In this document: piece by piece, positions 12,448 through 25,492 of the stretch
How the letters are laid out: each line of letters opens with the position of its first letter
Position numbering within the stretch: the first letter of the stretch is position 1
Assembly (NCBI GenBank): GCA_036971715.1
Contig: JAVHJL010000013.1
Span: 62,001-126,000, forward strand
Source: Arthrobotrys musiformis
Lineage: Eukaryota; Ascomycota; Orbiliomycetes; Orbiliales; Orbiliaceae
Direction: 5' to 3'
DNA: 64,000 bases
Notes under the pieces: model-generated
What the model saw: only the letters and a program-made list of their open reading frames with translations
The model's database searches: none
Told to the model about the DNA's origin: nothing
Position numbers and translations under genes: made by a program

Positions 12448-13308
12448 GCCTGAGTGAATCGGTTATAGATTTGCTAACTAGTCGGTGTTTGGCAAAGCGA
12501 ACTGGAGACGTGGTGTCGCCTGAAGTTTGGTAAACCTCGAAGGTTGCAGTGGGTAGTAATTATGAGCTGGATTTTGATGGCCTTAGGGAGCTGATAGGGA
12601 AATTGTCTGCAAAAAGGACTTGCGATTGATCAATTGAATGTTCGAAAAAAAGCGGGGCGATATTAATAATGAAGCTTCAATTAGCTTTGTTAATGGTTTT
12701 TAAAATTTGTGGATGATGTTGATGTGACATTCGTCGGGTGCTGGGCTGTCTTTATATATTCACGACGCTTACACCCACAATGTGTAAAGCTATCGAGTAT
12801 AGCTATCCGTCCATATATCAAAATTGAGAGCCTTCCGTGCACGTTTGAATGTGAGATGTTGGCATTGCGTCCACCCAGGCCAAAAGCAAGCACCTCGAAA
12901 ACTGAAACAACTATCGTTTTCAACCAATAGGCAAAGGTTCCCTATCGACGCTCCTCGCGCAGCGGCCTCAGGCTGGTAAACTGTGCATAGTGTTGCATGA
13001 AGCAGGTCGGACATTGCATGCATCTGCACACTGGGTTGGATATTGGTGATCCTTCTGGCCCGCGAACATTGCGAATCACCTCAACCAGAGCTGACTGGAG
13101 GAGAACGAGATTCTTTGTTGAAATTTGGCGTAGAGCCAAGAGCCAAGAGCAATGACCCTTGGCATTTCAGTCCTAGGATCCACCAATATGTTGCAAGAAT
13201 CCAACACGAGGATGTGTTGGCGGGGTATTTCCGCCTTCTCCACAAACTCCCACCTTCGCGCTCTACGGACTTAAAACATCCCCATCTAACCGACCACGCC
13301 CTCAAAAG
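12448..13308. promoter_or_regulatory. Divergent intergenic region between Clr5 and HRI1-like genes
   Basis: The 861-bp region between two divergent start codons should contain both promoters. It includes a perfect dyad CCAACAC-N6-GTGTTGG at 13201-13220, 89 bp before the HRI1-like start codon. Confidence 0.5.
13201..13220. promoter_or_regulatory. Inverted repeat CCAACAC-N6-GTGTTGG
   Basis: Seven-base arms at 13201-13207 and 13214-13220 flank a six-base spacer. The same dyad with the same spacing recurs at 48950-48969, and related inverted arms occur at 33803-33863, all in intergenic DNA. This fits a dimeric transcription factor site (inference). Confidence 0.45.
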
Positions 13309-14067
13309 ATGTCAATTTCAACTCGTCTGGGCATATCCTGGGCCCCGGACTTCCAAACATCCGAACCGACGGACACACTCGTTCTCACCGGAAGAACCTA
13401 CTTCGTCGACCAGCGTCTCTTCCCCCAGTTGACCCCGTCCCCATCACCCGTATCCTGGGCATTCGCCGGAACGCGCTCTTCTCAACCCGTTCCAGACAAG
13501 CCGGGGTATACAAAATGTTCTTGGACACACTTTGTCTCCTCCGTATCTTTCAAGGCGAATGAGAAGCCGGTTGATGAGGGGGTACTAGGACCCCATCCTA
13601 CCTGGCCTGATAATCCCGTCTTTGCATTGGAGACAGGTAGAATGGTTAATCCGGACACGGGGGTCTTGACGGATTATAAAGAGCATTGGCAAGATAACGA
13701 CGCAAAGGAAGGGGATGAAGTTGTATTTTGGGAGTACGGGAATGATGAAACGGGGCCCGATAATCGTGGATTCGTGGGGATCGTAGGACAACATGCGTTA
13801 GGCGTTGGTAGGGTGAATGGGGTGTTCTGGACTTGGAGGGCAGAGAAAGCTGAAGATGGTGTTTGGAAGCTTGAACGTTCGGTTCTTGAACGCGACGGGC
13901 GAAGGAGGGGTTGGGGTCTCTTGAATCTCGCATTTGATACCATCGTTCCTGGAACCACGGTGGTGGATGACGAGGCAGTCAGTGGCCAAGGTTTCGATGA
14001 GAATATAGAAGAACCAAGGCGAGCTTGGGTCCCAAGGGAGGCATGGAAAGTGCCAGAAAAGTCATAG
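13309..14067 (+). CDS. HRI1: HRI1 family protein
   Basis: A single exon of 252 aa, close to the usual length of the family (yeast Hri1 is about 244 aa). Recognisable features are the opening MSISTRLGISW, the EPTDTLVLTG segment, a WAFAG motif, the central GDEVVFWEYG and GFVGIVGQHALGVGRVNG stretches, and the C-terminal WGLLNLAFD. There is no signal peptide or membrane segment, so the protein should be cytosolic. Yeast Hri1 interacts with the casein kinase Hrr25 and with Sec72; its biochemical role is not established. The start codon is the first ATG of the frame, preceded by CCTCAAAAG. The gene is divergent from the Clr5 gene and convergent with the membrane-protein gene downstream (270 bp apart). 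The assignment rests on remembered family features, not on a search. Confidence 0.72.
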   Translation: MSISTRLGISWAPDFQTSEPTDTLVLTGRTYFVDQRLFPQLTPSPSPVSWAFAGTRSSQPVPDKPGYTKCSWTHFVSSVSFKANEKPVDEGVLGPHPTWPDNPVFALETGRMVNPDTGVLTDYKEHWQDNDAKEGDEVVFWEYGNDETGPDNRGFVGIVGQHALGVGRVNGVFWTWRAEKAEDGVWKLERSVLERDGRRRGWGLLNLAFDTIVPGTTVVDDEAVSGQGFDENIEEPRRAWVPREAWKVPEKS

Positions 14068-14337
14068 GTTTTGCTCCATACGTCGGGATCACGCTTACGA
14101 CCGCTAGGCGATTCATAGAAGGGAGTTCTGCATACTGTACACGTATATTGTTATATATCATTCTACACCAACGAGTTGGTAAACTTCATTATAAATGACG
14201 ACAGTAACTCCTTAAAACCCAAATAACGCCTATAAAGTGCTAAATATATCCATGAAAGTAAATATTAAAGTAAACGAAGCGTGAACAACAACTCCGTCGA
14301 AGAAGGGAAACCAAGACTGTCTACGTAGCCGGTCTGA

Positions 14338-17300
14338 TCAGACCATTCTCTCATAGCCAGTCGCCTTGCCACCCTTCTCGCCTGCAGCGCCATCGGTGAC
14401 ATACCACCTCCCTCGCTTTTGAGTAAACCAAAATCCAACCTTGTACTGCGACCCCATAGGCCCAGTTCCTCCAGTACCCTTCCACGACTCCTCCTTAACA
14501 TCCGCGCGGCTCTTACCATTATCGTAACCCCCATTTTTGATCGCGCCACCGTCCATAACCACACAAAACAAATTTTGTAGCTCGGTCCAATCAGTCACAA
14601 ATCCATCTCTGACGCAGGAAAAGTAGATGAGACAGAAAACGTTCATCAGCAACACTCCAATGAGTACAACATAGAAGATGGGTTTCCAGCCGCTCCCGGC
14701 ACCGGAGGTGTATTCTATCGTAGCTAGTTGGGCGTTAAAATATTCTCTGTAGGGACGTGGAACGCTGCTATTGTACGGGAAATATGTCGTGAAAACAGAA
14801 TCAACGGCACTCGTGATCATCGCATTTCCGAGAAGCACCGCCAAGGCCTCAGCCAAGGAAGGCTTAGAGTCACTAAGACCGCTGGTCGGGGTATCAAGCG
14901 CAAGTTGAGAGAGGAAGCGTGCGATGGATGCATTGCTGTTGCTGATACCGGTATTCAAGGAAAGGGCTAGTAGTACACCCTGGGCAACATCTCTAAAGAT
15001 TGGCAGATGTTTAGTCAGCGCAAATACATTTCGAAGGGGATGATTACGAATACTAACCGGAAATCTGGCTGAACGTTGTCGCGAACAGGGTCCCTGCCTT
15101 CTATAGGATTTTCCAGTGTCGATACTCCTTGCCTTCTAAGATCCTCTTTGAACGCTAATGAATTACTCAAGCCGCAGTTCGCCGTCATATTCCCGCCGCT
15201 CTCGAACGCCTGAAACTCGCTTGAGCAATTGGGAGTTACAAAGCTCTTCATTCCGCACAGAGTATATCCTCCCGACCGCCCGGCAAAATTTCCTGACCGC
15301 ACAAGGAAGTAAACCGATGGATCTCCAGGCGCGCTGTTAACTACGGTATTCAATGCGATGGGCACCTTCCCGAACCGGGGAGCTGTAAACCCTGCAGTTC
15401 TCGGAGGTAGAGTGTAGTCACTGACATTGAAATAATCTGTCGCAGTGTTGTTAAAGTCGAAAATTTGCTGGATTCTAGGGTCTGAGGTACCATTCCTTCC
15501 ATAACCACCATCACTGGTCTGCGCTACGTACCACCCAACCCGATCGGGGTCGACCGCGGCGCAGGTCACGTCAACGATAGGATTCGGCACGGACGCTTTC
15601 ACAATATAGGATCCATAGCCAGAGCCGATTTCTTCAGGCTGTAAAATTCCATTGAGCTTGGAATTCTTCGCGGCGGCGACGATTCCAGGGTGAGGCATCG
15701 CCAAAACGGCTCTATTGACGCCGTTTTCTCCAGAGACTTGAATCCATGCGCCGGCATAGTTTACGAGGTCCAATGACGAGGGCGCCACGGGTCGTTTAAG
15801 CGGGTCTGGATATGTCTTCCCTCGTGATTCAGCCCACGCTGCATTCCAGTCGCTTAAATCTCTATATCCTCTTCCTGCCGAAAGTATACTATCACAAGTT
15901 GCCCTCCCAACGGCAGTCGCATAGCCATCCAAAGCAGGATCCTCTTCATCAGAAATGATCGTTTCGCATGCTTCAATCCTGTGCGTTCCGTTTGCGTATG
16001 ATGTAGTCGCCAAACCCGTAATATTCCTGGGCTCAAAGCTTCCCCAAGCCAGTTTAGGCGAGACGAGCGTGTCAGCGGCAGTTGTGTAGAAACTCGCAAA
16101 GACGGTCGCTGTGAGCGAAAGAGCGCCAAGGAACGTTAGGCCGGCAAATTTAACCGATGAAGTGTGCGTGAGCAGAGTTCCAGGTTGTGTAACCCAACTC
16201 CTCATGGACAGTTCAGCAATGTTGACTCCCTTCGATCCTGTCATGAGAGCTCTTCGGGAGAGTACTTGGCCAAGGAATGAGACGAAAACGCTGACAAAAC
16301 TCAGTTCAACTAGGAAGGCAGAAGTCAGCAAGTAGGTTTCACAAGCGATAGGTTAGTTCGAGTCTACATACTAGTCTTTGCGATGATGGCTGATACTAAC
16401 TGCGCATCCTGCGGCTTTAAGCCTGCGGTTGTTGCAATTCTCTTACCATACCGCGGACGAGCAACCGCGACAACGAAGAAGAAGATCGAGCCGATTGTCG
16501 AGTATATGCACAGCAGCAAAATCATAATGCTCAGCCAGTCTGCTTTCGGCCTTTTCTTCTTCTGAACAGTCACCGACTCCGTGTCGGAAGTGTAATCATC
16601 GTCGGGTAGAATATTTTTATATTGCCCCTGTGGCTTGTTTTCGCGGCCCTCGTCGGGAGAAACGTACTGTAAGCCTAGACTGTTCCTCGGACTCTCGGCG
16701 GATGCAGTATGGAATATCTCGTCGGCTTGGTTGGGTCTGTTCGAGCTTTCCGCGCCCCCTCCAGTTGTGGTATTCGCCATAGTCGCGTTGTCTTTATTAT
16801 TGGTTTGTAGTCCCTCGCTTTCATCCTCTTCCACTACTTGTTCTGTAAAAGCAGATGTTTTATACCCGCCCGCCTCCTCGGAAAACTGGCGTCGATGGCT
16901 TCGAAACGACGGATCCGGAGATGTGCCTTTTTGCCACGAAACTCTCTTGAAAGGTCCCGCGAAATCGCTATGGAACCTGCCCGGCCGCTTATCGCTTATA
17001 GGCGACGTTGGAACGGATATAGAAGCATTGGAATTAATAGAGGCTCGACTGCTGGTGAGTCGCTGGCCGGAGGGCCCTGCCGACACCGGCGACACCAACG
17101 GAGGCGATATAGACATTGTAAAGCCAAACCTCGGACTCGTATTCGAAGTCGAATGGTTCCTTGAATGGAATTTCGATCTGGTTTTCGATATATTGATAGC
17201 AGCGGGCGGCCCAGGCAAATCTGGCTCCTCCGGTAAAAGGCTTTGAGTTAAAGGTTCGAATTTCGGGGCAAAAGGGAGAGGATCTGTCTTTGGAATGGAA

Positions 17301-17401
17301 CCAGTACTCGAGCTCGAGGGGTCATGATCCCTAAATGCAGGGTGGGCATATGGCTCGTCAGAGGACGAAGGAACCATGTTGTAGGTCTTCCTGGTTTTCA
17401 T
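14338..17401 (-). CDS. Large fungal multi-pass membrane protein of unknown function
   Basis: Exons 17401-16372, 16309-15058 and 14992-14338 give 978 aa; the introns are 62 and 65 nt with GTATGT and GTTAGT donors. Residues 1-285 are disordered and Ser/Pro-rich, probably cytosolic and phosphorylated. Hydrophobic segments follow at about 290-313, across the first splice junction (IELSFVSVFVSFLGQ, about 343-360) and at about 395-420. A long loop of about 370 residues carries several NxS/T sequons (NIT, NGT, NNT, NVS, NCS, NMT) and cysteines, so it is probably extracellular or lumenal. A last membrane segment (FYVVLIGVLLMNVFCLIYF) precedes a polar tail. Similar long conserved hypothetical proteins exist in other ascomycetes, as far as I recall. 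A second in-frame ATG eight codons downstream (MVPSSS) could also be the start. Confidence 0.85.
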
Positions 17402-20309
17402 CGTTTCTTTTTTCTTTTGCTTTACCCCGGGCCCTCTGTTTTCTCTCGGTTTCCTTGCCCCGTATTTCTTTTTTGGGGTTGTCTTTTTCGGGTTATTCTA
17501 TTTTCTCACCACTTGATGCCTGCAGGACTGAATTCCAACCCGAGGAAGATATGAGACAATCCAAGGGAGGAGTTTTGAGGAAAGGGATAGTTGCTGTCGT
17601 CCTTTGTCCTCGAATTCCTTGAACCCCAACGGCGCAGCCAACGTTAACGCTAAAATGCCTTAACACCGACGCTCGAATACGACATATCCCTGTCGGCTGC
17701 AGTTCCTTTTCGTCTGACGTCGGGCGACCTGGGCTGATCGACGGCTGTGCAACACGCTTTGAGGATGGTGTTGTGATATTTCAAATGCAACCCAATTGAA
17801 CGCACCAGCGAGCTAAAGGCAAAAGCCTGGCTAAAAGGCGAGGCGAAGATGGGCAGCGGCGTGAGCGTATGTAAGGTCGTGTTCCTACAATCCACGGTGT
17901 CTCAAAGATACTAAAATAGGATCTGGTCCGGGCAACTCTGATGCACGTCAAGTATAACTACAACGTCAATGCTGCTAGTCGTCCAACAAGTTTGGAAGTC
18001 GATAAATGGTCGGTTGAGCCGATAGTATAGTATGCTTCGGATTTTTCTCGGACTGTGGCCAGCGTATCGATACCTGACACCTCTGGGCCGTCACAATCCA
18101 CGAGTTAGCATGCTGGCATTGATCATAACTCGAACTTATACCACCGACAGACTGAAAGCAGAAGGACATTTGAGTGGTGTTTTGTGTCCAGCAACAGACC
18201 GCATCTATTTTAGATGCTACAAAACACCGCTTGTTTCGAGACCAACAACCGAAGGGAAATGGAGAAAAATCGATAACCTTACCGTAAGCGACGTCATATG
18301 CGACCCTGGGCGGGTGTCTTTCAAGAAGGATCAAACCGTGAAGTCTTTCTTATTCGGGGGGAAGTGGGAAAGTGATGTTCGAAATTCCCCTTTATCAGTT
18401 AGAGGCAAAAAGAAACGCTAGCGGGATGTTACCCATCATAATATATCTTCCCCTCCTCCCCTATCGCTCAGTCTTTTGGTGAGGGGAGAATCTTCGAAAA
18501 AAACAAGGCCCGATCTCAGAATTCCGACAACCAGCAACCGAAATCTGCCATCTTTGGACAAACACTATTCGTGCCACACACACGCAGACTTAGCCCTGCA
18601 GGTTGAGATATCAACGCCGAACTTGTTCCATAGCCTTAGCCCTTGTAATCGCCTAGTCCTTGCCAATATCAATAATTTGATACGGCGGGGGCGAGGCCGT
18701 TCATTTGAAGTTCTAAGCCTGTTCTCATTCCAAATGCTGCGTCGGGCAAGCATGCGGGTCGTGGTAAACGACATTGTTGGGCAATTTTGCCTTTCCTTTC
18801 CTTTGGGACCAAACATGCATGCATACGATGGAGGGCAGAACCCGCCGAGCCCCATTTTCGAAAGCCTCGTGAATCGATTCGATTCCGATCTGCTCTTTAA
18901 CCCCCATAGATGCATTGGTATCCCTTTCGATCGATAGATTAACTTGACCAGACGATCCGTGAAGCTTTCCAGCGGGTAGTGACCTGCCCAGATAGTCTGG
19001 GGGTCTGCCGAGACTCTGATGCACATGCTGCTTTGGGTTTGAGGTTCAACGATTTACGTTATCTTAGCCTCGACCGTGATAAAACACTGCAACAGCGACT
19101 TGTGTATTACCTGATCATTTCCCTCATCCGTAATTTTCCCTCTTGTGACACATGCGCCTGCAAGTCTCCAGATCGAGGTGACCAACCCAACAAGACTCGT
19201 ACAAAATGTGTGGAAGTGGGCACCTAAGGATACAAAAATAGCAGCGGCATCAGGCCAAGAGGACCAAGGCGCTCAGGACCCACCGCAAGCAAAAGTGGTG
19301 AAGACGGGAATTCGAAGGACATCAAGGCCGGGCTACCAGAAAGCGTAAGAAATGTCTCTGATGACGGGAGACTTTGTGGGCCCATCTGCAGTCCGACTAG
19401 CCGCATTCGAAAATTGAGGGGGCGAAATAGCACACGGCCAACACATTTTGATCCCAGTCACTGAAACCAGACAACACAAAAGTCACTTTTCTAGCTCGCG
19501 GTTGTACGAATCTGTGCATGCGTGTCGTAACGACCGCCGGAATGAGGTGGTTAGCAGTAGAAACGGAAACGGTGAAACAACTTTTGCTCGCCACTGGCAT
19601 CGAATGCGCAGGAATCGTGAATACGCGGACTTCAAAATTTTTTGTCCGTGCGAATTGGTGATTAGTTGACAGATACGGCAAAGTAGTCACAACTAGCCTA
19701 GCCGGGCTGCAGCTGACAACAGCTGACAGCTCCGCCAATACTTGGTACTTATACCGCCAGGGTGCTATACTCGCGGCAACTATTGCCTGGTACCCGGCAA
19801 ACTTATACTGAAATACAGCGCCTCCCACTTTCAATGTCACTAAAGCGAGTAGCTGTATATCATATGAGGGTTCATTCGATCATGGATAGCTAGAGAACGC
19901 CTTGGCGGCGCAATATCCAAATTTCCGTTGGTATTAGAAATGGATTGCATATCGGTTGTGGAGCGCCGGCTCATTTGAACGTGCACACGAAAAGCCATGT
20001 CAATTGCAGGTCAAACCCCACCACCAAACGAACCGGAACGTTGATCAATTAGAATGTGACCGAAACAATATTAATGCAGCCTACAGGTGCAGGTCCTACC
20101 AAAGAAATCCTCCACAACACAAACTGAAATATAGACTAAAATTAACTGGTGGCGAGACTGGAGGGGACATAAAATCAACAGCCTTCCCAAACAAAATGTA
20201 AGTACATGAAATTAGAATTTATCCAATCCTTGTTTGAGTTTGAACTCCCAGCATTATAAAAGCACAGAGATTGGAACGAGACGGCTGTGCAAAGCTTGTA
20301 CACATCCAT
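17402..20309. other. Intergenic, no gene recognised
   Basis: About 2.9 kb separate two minus-strand genes. Open frames of up to 153 codons overlap on both strands around 18.0-19.8 kb, but they lack recognisable domains, coding bias or convincing splice signals. The right part holds the 3' flank of the collagen-like gene; the left part holds the promoter of the membrane-protein gene. Confidence 0.45.
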
Positions 20310-23300
20310 CTAAGAGCCCGGTGGGAGGATTATTCCTGGGTAGGGGCTGACAAGCTCTCGTAGCACATATTGAGCAGCCGCATTATCTGTATTGAAGCGA
20401 TTGACGCGGGAAATATACTGAGCTTGAGCGGTCGCAGACTCCTCGATATCCATCACTTTACTTTCTTCGTGAAAGCTGTCAACCCACCGAGTCGCTAGGT
20501 CCGCCGCAGGGACTTGCAGGGCACTTGCGATTTTATCCGAAGTCTTCACGAATCTCTTATCGTCACCTGCCTGGACTGTCAGCTGCTTCATTAGCTCTAG
20601 ACCGTTTGGTGTCCGAGCCGTTAGGAAGTCCTTGATTTTGGTCATGATGTAGTTTCGCATGTTTGTCTTTCGGAAACCAAATCTGATCACTATTTCGCCG
20701 AAGCCAGACAGTTTAACTGCACGGAGAACGTGGGCAAAAATCTCGATGATGAGATTTGTTCGGTCTTGATCCAAAGGCTCCCACGGCCACGCCCCAATGA
20801 ACGAGTGGAAGCTCTTGAGGTGGACATTGGCCGTACTAACGGTCTCAATCCTATGTGGCCATGGCGATTTATGGAGGTAGCGTTCGATCTCCATTTCTAA
20901 TTCGTGGATTATAGAAAATTTTGTCGCCTGCGGGACCAAAAGGTCGACAACGGAGCTGGTTTCCCCTGCCTTGGTTGGCATCACGCCGGGTGCCGTCATA
21001 GCGATAAGGATTCGTGTTCGCATAGCTATATGAGGCGACGATATGACTGCGATGAGGTGCAAACTGTCCATCGTATTCACACTCCGCGCAGGGCCGCTGC
21101 AAATCATCAATCTGCTCGCGACCGGAAGCGACTGCTTTACGATAACGATATTAGGGTCTTGGAGGCCAGGGTAGATTTGAAATCGCTCTAATGGAAACTT
21201 TGTCTTCAAGAGCTTTCTCGTTTTGGCAGCGCGTTTTTCGAATGAACCCTTCGTCCGGGATACCCGCGAAGCGCTGATCGGGACCGAAATACTCGCGTTG
21301 TGTAGACCTGCGGCGCGAAGGCCGACTATGACTTCCTTTTTATTTTTGAATGGCGCTGGATCTGTACCGAACTGTGGGAACGTCACCGCCTTGGCCCATG
21401 CGTCGATGGATTGCGACGGCCTTCCAATGAAAAGAATATTTGTTCCGCCCTTTGCGAGAGTGAATCCGAGCTCTGCGGGTATCATATCTGCCGCATTGCG
21501 TGCCCCATCCTGCTGGAAGAAATCGAAGTCCTCGCCGAATAAGACCAGGCCCTTGCCGAAGTAGTCATTTAAAACGTTCGCACCGTCCGTGGGGCGGTTG
21601 TACCCTCCGTAAAGACTGACATTCCAAATGTCATAAATGACGTTTAGGCCAGAAAATAGTTGATGTTGGCTCACAATTTGTTGCTTCGTGGTTTCGCAGT
21701 TAACCACCAGTAAGAATGATGCCGTCGGCTGGTATACAAAGGGCGAAGCGATCTGGACCTTCAAATTACCAACTTGGACGACGTCCTTTTGAGCGCTTCG
21801 GGGGCGTCCTAAATAGAGAACGAGATCAAAGTTATGGTGTTTGTATGTTTCAGCAGAATTGTGAACAACGACCTCTTGGGTGTATGTTCGCGTGTCTCCG
21901 GGCCCCAGATAGTCTATTTCTACAATTCTCTGGAGGTCAGTGCCGTCGGTTACCGTAAGGTCCATATCAGTCGTCAATCCTCTGTTCCCTTGGAAAATAT
22001 ATTCAATATTCCGGACTTGCTCCGAAGACCGTCCGAGCGCCCTCGTGCTCTTGTTCGTTATCTATTATCATCACATCAGCGACAGCCTCAGGGAAGCGGC
22101 GACAGAAATTTTAACATACCACCCAAACCATGGACATCTTTGTGTTTGGTAAAACAGAATTTGCCCACCGGATCGTTTCGATCGATATTGGGTAACTCAA
22201 AATAACATCTCGCTTGCCGGAGAAATCGCGGATGATTCGGCCGTTGAGGCCTGGCAAGGCAGCATGGAACTCTATTTGCGTCTTTTCGCGGAATGCTCGA
22301 CCCCAAGGCTCTGGGGGGTATTTGATCCTAGCCCGGAGTCGGTCTTTTATGGTAACAACCGTACCTTCAGGGATGCTAGGTGGGATGAACGCTGCCTCCC
22401 CTTCGTAGATCTCAAACCAGGAGGTGGCTACGAGATGCATCGGGATCGGCTGTGAGGGAGTTGGCATGCCGCCTATTTATGGAGTATCAGCACATTATGA
22501 ATAACAGGGATCGCTATCGATTCTGTGATAACGTACCTGTGTTTTGGATTCTAATATTTTGAACATAAATATGTTCGCCGGGCTCAAATATCCCATCTTC
22601 ATTCTCATCCACGACATCGAAGTCGACAAGGGTGAAGAAATACCGACTGGTATAGAAATTATGGCGCGCACCCAACTCCCGGGTAGAGTTCATATGAACC
22701 TGAATTCTGGCGTTCCCGGGTCGGCCATACTGACCTGCTGTTAGTATAGCATTCCCAGTACAGCCGCTGATGCCGTGGCCACCAGAGCCCTTGCCGCCAT
22801 AGCCTGGGCGCCCCCCTCTGCCGCCAATTCCATTACTACCAGCATCTCCACCAATCCCACCCCTGACATCCCAGTGGATGGGGATGAGAAGGTCCGTGTC
22901 GTCTTCTTCGACTTCAATCTCAACATATGCGCCAGATCCGCCGTTTCCGCCAGAGGTACCATTGCCCCCGCTATAGTGAATATTAGGATCAGATCTTACT
23001 ATTTACTCTTAATGTGGGGATACATACTTGCCGCCAGCACCTCCACTCCCTCCTCGCTAAATTTCAAGATACCTATATTAATAACTCGGTTTATAAATGC
23101 GCAGAGCTCCAGATCAATACATACCGTTCCGCTTTGATACTCGTTACTAGAGACGCCATCCATCCCGCGGCCGCCATCACCGCCATTTCCACCTTGACAA
23201 AGGCTTAGCACTCAAGTACTCGCAATACGACTCATCCAATGGCGCGGTCTGGTTCAACTTACCATGCCCCCCATGCCCACCGTCGCCCCCCTTGGCCCGA

Positions 23301-23700
23301 AGGAGTATCATATCCTGCGCCTGTAACAACCATTCTTGCTTTGATGGTGTATTACTCGGCGTAAGGCAGTGTGCTTCGATTCGTACTGCATCATGGTACA
23401 ATCTCCGCGATAGCTTCACTCTCATCTCACGAGCATTCCCACCGTGTGTTGCCTGCGTTGCATTTGTTCCCGGCGATCCAGCTGTCGGTATATAATAAGG
23501 ATATTCAAGTGAGTTAGTAGTTATGATATCGATACATTACACCGTTGCCCCAACCGATATTCGGGGAGTAACTTACGCGCACCGCTACCTCCCGGCATTC
23601 CTGCCATGCCGCTGGAGCCATTGGCCCCATCTATGCCGCTCGCATCGACTAGTCCATGGTACAGCGAATCTGTACCAGGGTAGTAGTTTTGACGTTCCAT
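20310..23700 (-). CDS. Collagen-like Gly-rich protein with C-terminal globular region
   Basis: Seven exons: 23700-23577, 23481-23263, 23192-23125, 23056-23028, 22970-22537, 22472-22120 and 22049-20310, 988 aa with all phases matching. The first four exons and the start of the fifth encode Gly-rich blocks of the GGxGG type (ANGSSGMAGMPGGSG, KGGDGGHGGHG, GGDGGRGMDG, GGNGTSGGNGGSGA), interrupted by a conserved-looking segment (VKLSRRLYHDAVRIEAHCLT). Around the exon 5 end an acidic loop, DVVDENEDGIFEPGE, resembles an EF-hand or dockerin-type calcium loop. The remaining 650 residues look globular, with beta-rich segments first and alpha/beta sequence later (LVLFGEDFDFF, GGTNILFIGRPSQS). No signal peptide is seen, so the protein is probably intracellular or non-classically exported. 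I do not know a function. Gly-rich modules split over small exons suggest growth by exon duplication. Confidence 0.82.
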
Positions 23701-25492
23701 TATGATAGATTGGTATCGAATTCGGGGACGCTGATAATTCGGCTGGTTGATAACATCTGACGGGTAAATACTCTCTCGAAAATATGTTCAGTTAAGTAGT
23801 ACGGCGCATCTGCGGAAACCGGTGAACTGAGAACCCTGGAATATAAATATTGCTCCAGTCCGCAGAATAGTGGTTAGCCAATGGGCACGATATTGATTTA
23901 TCAGTGCAGGATGCGGCTGAGATACACAAGCACTTCGTGGTTTCCGAGCTCAAAAGAGAGAGAGATGTCGAACCCTTGATATGAGTATCCAGGAAGTAAA
24001 GACGCAGCGATCGCGCGAGGCGGTTTTACCAATCTAGACGAGGCAAAAGCTGAAAACCCCATATGCACGTGTTTTCGGCGATCTTTACACGCATGGTCCT
24101 GCTATAAAATACAGATATGTCTCAACTGAATTGGCCAGAATACGAATAGCAAATTGCCCCTATTGACAAGTAATTAATATCAACGCCTCCTATCAAGCAT
24201 ATGCAATGCAATTGGTGACTAAGACCTATCGCCTGATTCACAAACAAGGATGATAGGTTTGAAGCCCTGCAGTTATATCATTATATCAAATGAAAAGTTG
24301 GCCACCTTCTCTCAAAATGAGGCTCCTCAGTATGTAGCCAATTGCGTCCAAGAAAATTTCCAGGATCTATCAAAAGTTTATTGTGCATGATATAGGTGGA
24401 GGGCCACGGAGAGCTCGAGGCTTCAAATATTCCCAATACCGTACATGAAGCAACAATGGAGAAATATAATGTGACATTCCTGCCATGAAAAAGCATAGCA
24501 AGCGCTATCGAATTGGGAGGAGGCTTTTTATCAGCCGTGCTTCCCGCATTTGCGAATTGCACTGCACACTACAATATTGGCGGGACGAGCACCACATGCC
24601 TGTCGGGAAGACTTGGCTTGCAGAAGTTGAAAGTCTACAAGCGGAAATCACCGTGATCATCGGCCAGGCTACCCTCAATTTCGAAGCATACGTCGCCAAG
24701 AAGTTCTGTGGCGCCCCCAAAGTGTGATTGATTCGACTTCCAAGCGGTGTGGTTGGTTGGTTACACAGACCAACTGTGAGTGGTGCTTGAATCTTCCAAC
24801 CGAGCTGAAGTGTGTTTACCAAGGCTGGGGAATTTGGCTCCCGGGTTGCGGCTCTGCTGCATGGCATCCCTGCTGGTATCGACCGAAAAAGGTCGGGAAA
24901 GCCCCAATGGCGGCAAGGGATTCACTGATGAGGGTTGTATGAATTGTATAATTGTGCGCTCTTCTGCGCAGCACTGTCACGGCAGTATCTGAACACCGTG
25001 CATACCCCTTTCAACTTATCAGCTTGGCACTCCCGAGACATGGCCGGCCCAAGCGCTTGTTGGATACGTTCGTTTTCTAGTTGCCACCAGAGCTGAAGAA
25101 TTCAATTGCTAGGGATCCCGGTCAGAAGCCTTCAATGGATAATGAGGCCTCTAGGTGCGTCGATTGAATGGTCAGTTTAAATCAGCCGCACAATTCGATA
25201 TCTTTTTGCTGTACACCGTACGTAAAGCAAGATCAATTGCCCTAGGCCACGTGCATCTTAAAAAAAATTCTGGAAATCTTTATTGAGGCCTAGTTAAGGC
25301 GGCCTCGGGCCGCATATGCATGGAGGACTAACTGGTATATATATATTTAAGCAACTTGGCCGTCCAGTCAGACCATAATTATGTAACCGAGTAGCTTCTT
25401 GTTTAGAGGACTCGAAGGCGAGGAAACCATCAAAGTATTTCGACGGCATTTCGAAAGTCGTCGAAGGCCGGATACTCAAGAGAAGATAGAAA
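23701..25492. promoter_or_regulatory. Divergent intergenic region
   Basis: About 1.8 kb lie between the start codons of the collagen-like gene (-) and the SUR7-like gene (+), so both promoters lie here. Between 24.3 and 25.0 kb there are overlapping open frames on both strands, including a Cys- and Trp-containing one on the plus strand, but no start, splice pattern or domain supports a gene. Confidence 0.45.

Noticed and set aside
16635..17246. 203-codon plus-strand frame
   Set aside because: It lies antisense to the disordered N-terminus of the 978-aa membrane protein, and no start context or domain supports it.
18476..19026. Overlapping 153-codon frames on both strands
   Set aside because: Equal-length frames on opposite strands with no domain or splice support; coding cannot be argued.
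24485..24990. Possible small Cys/Trp-rich gene on the plus strand
   Set aside because: Overlapping frames on both strands, no signal peptide, no splice pattern and no recognised domain.
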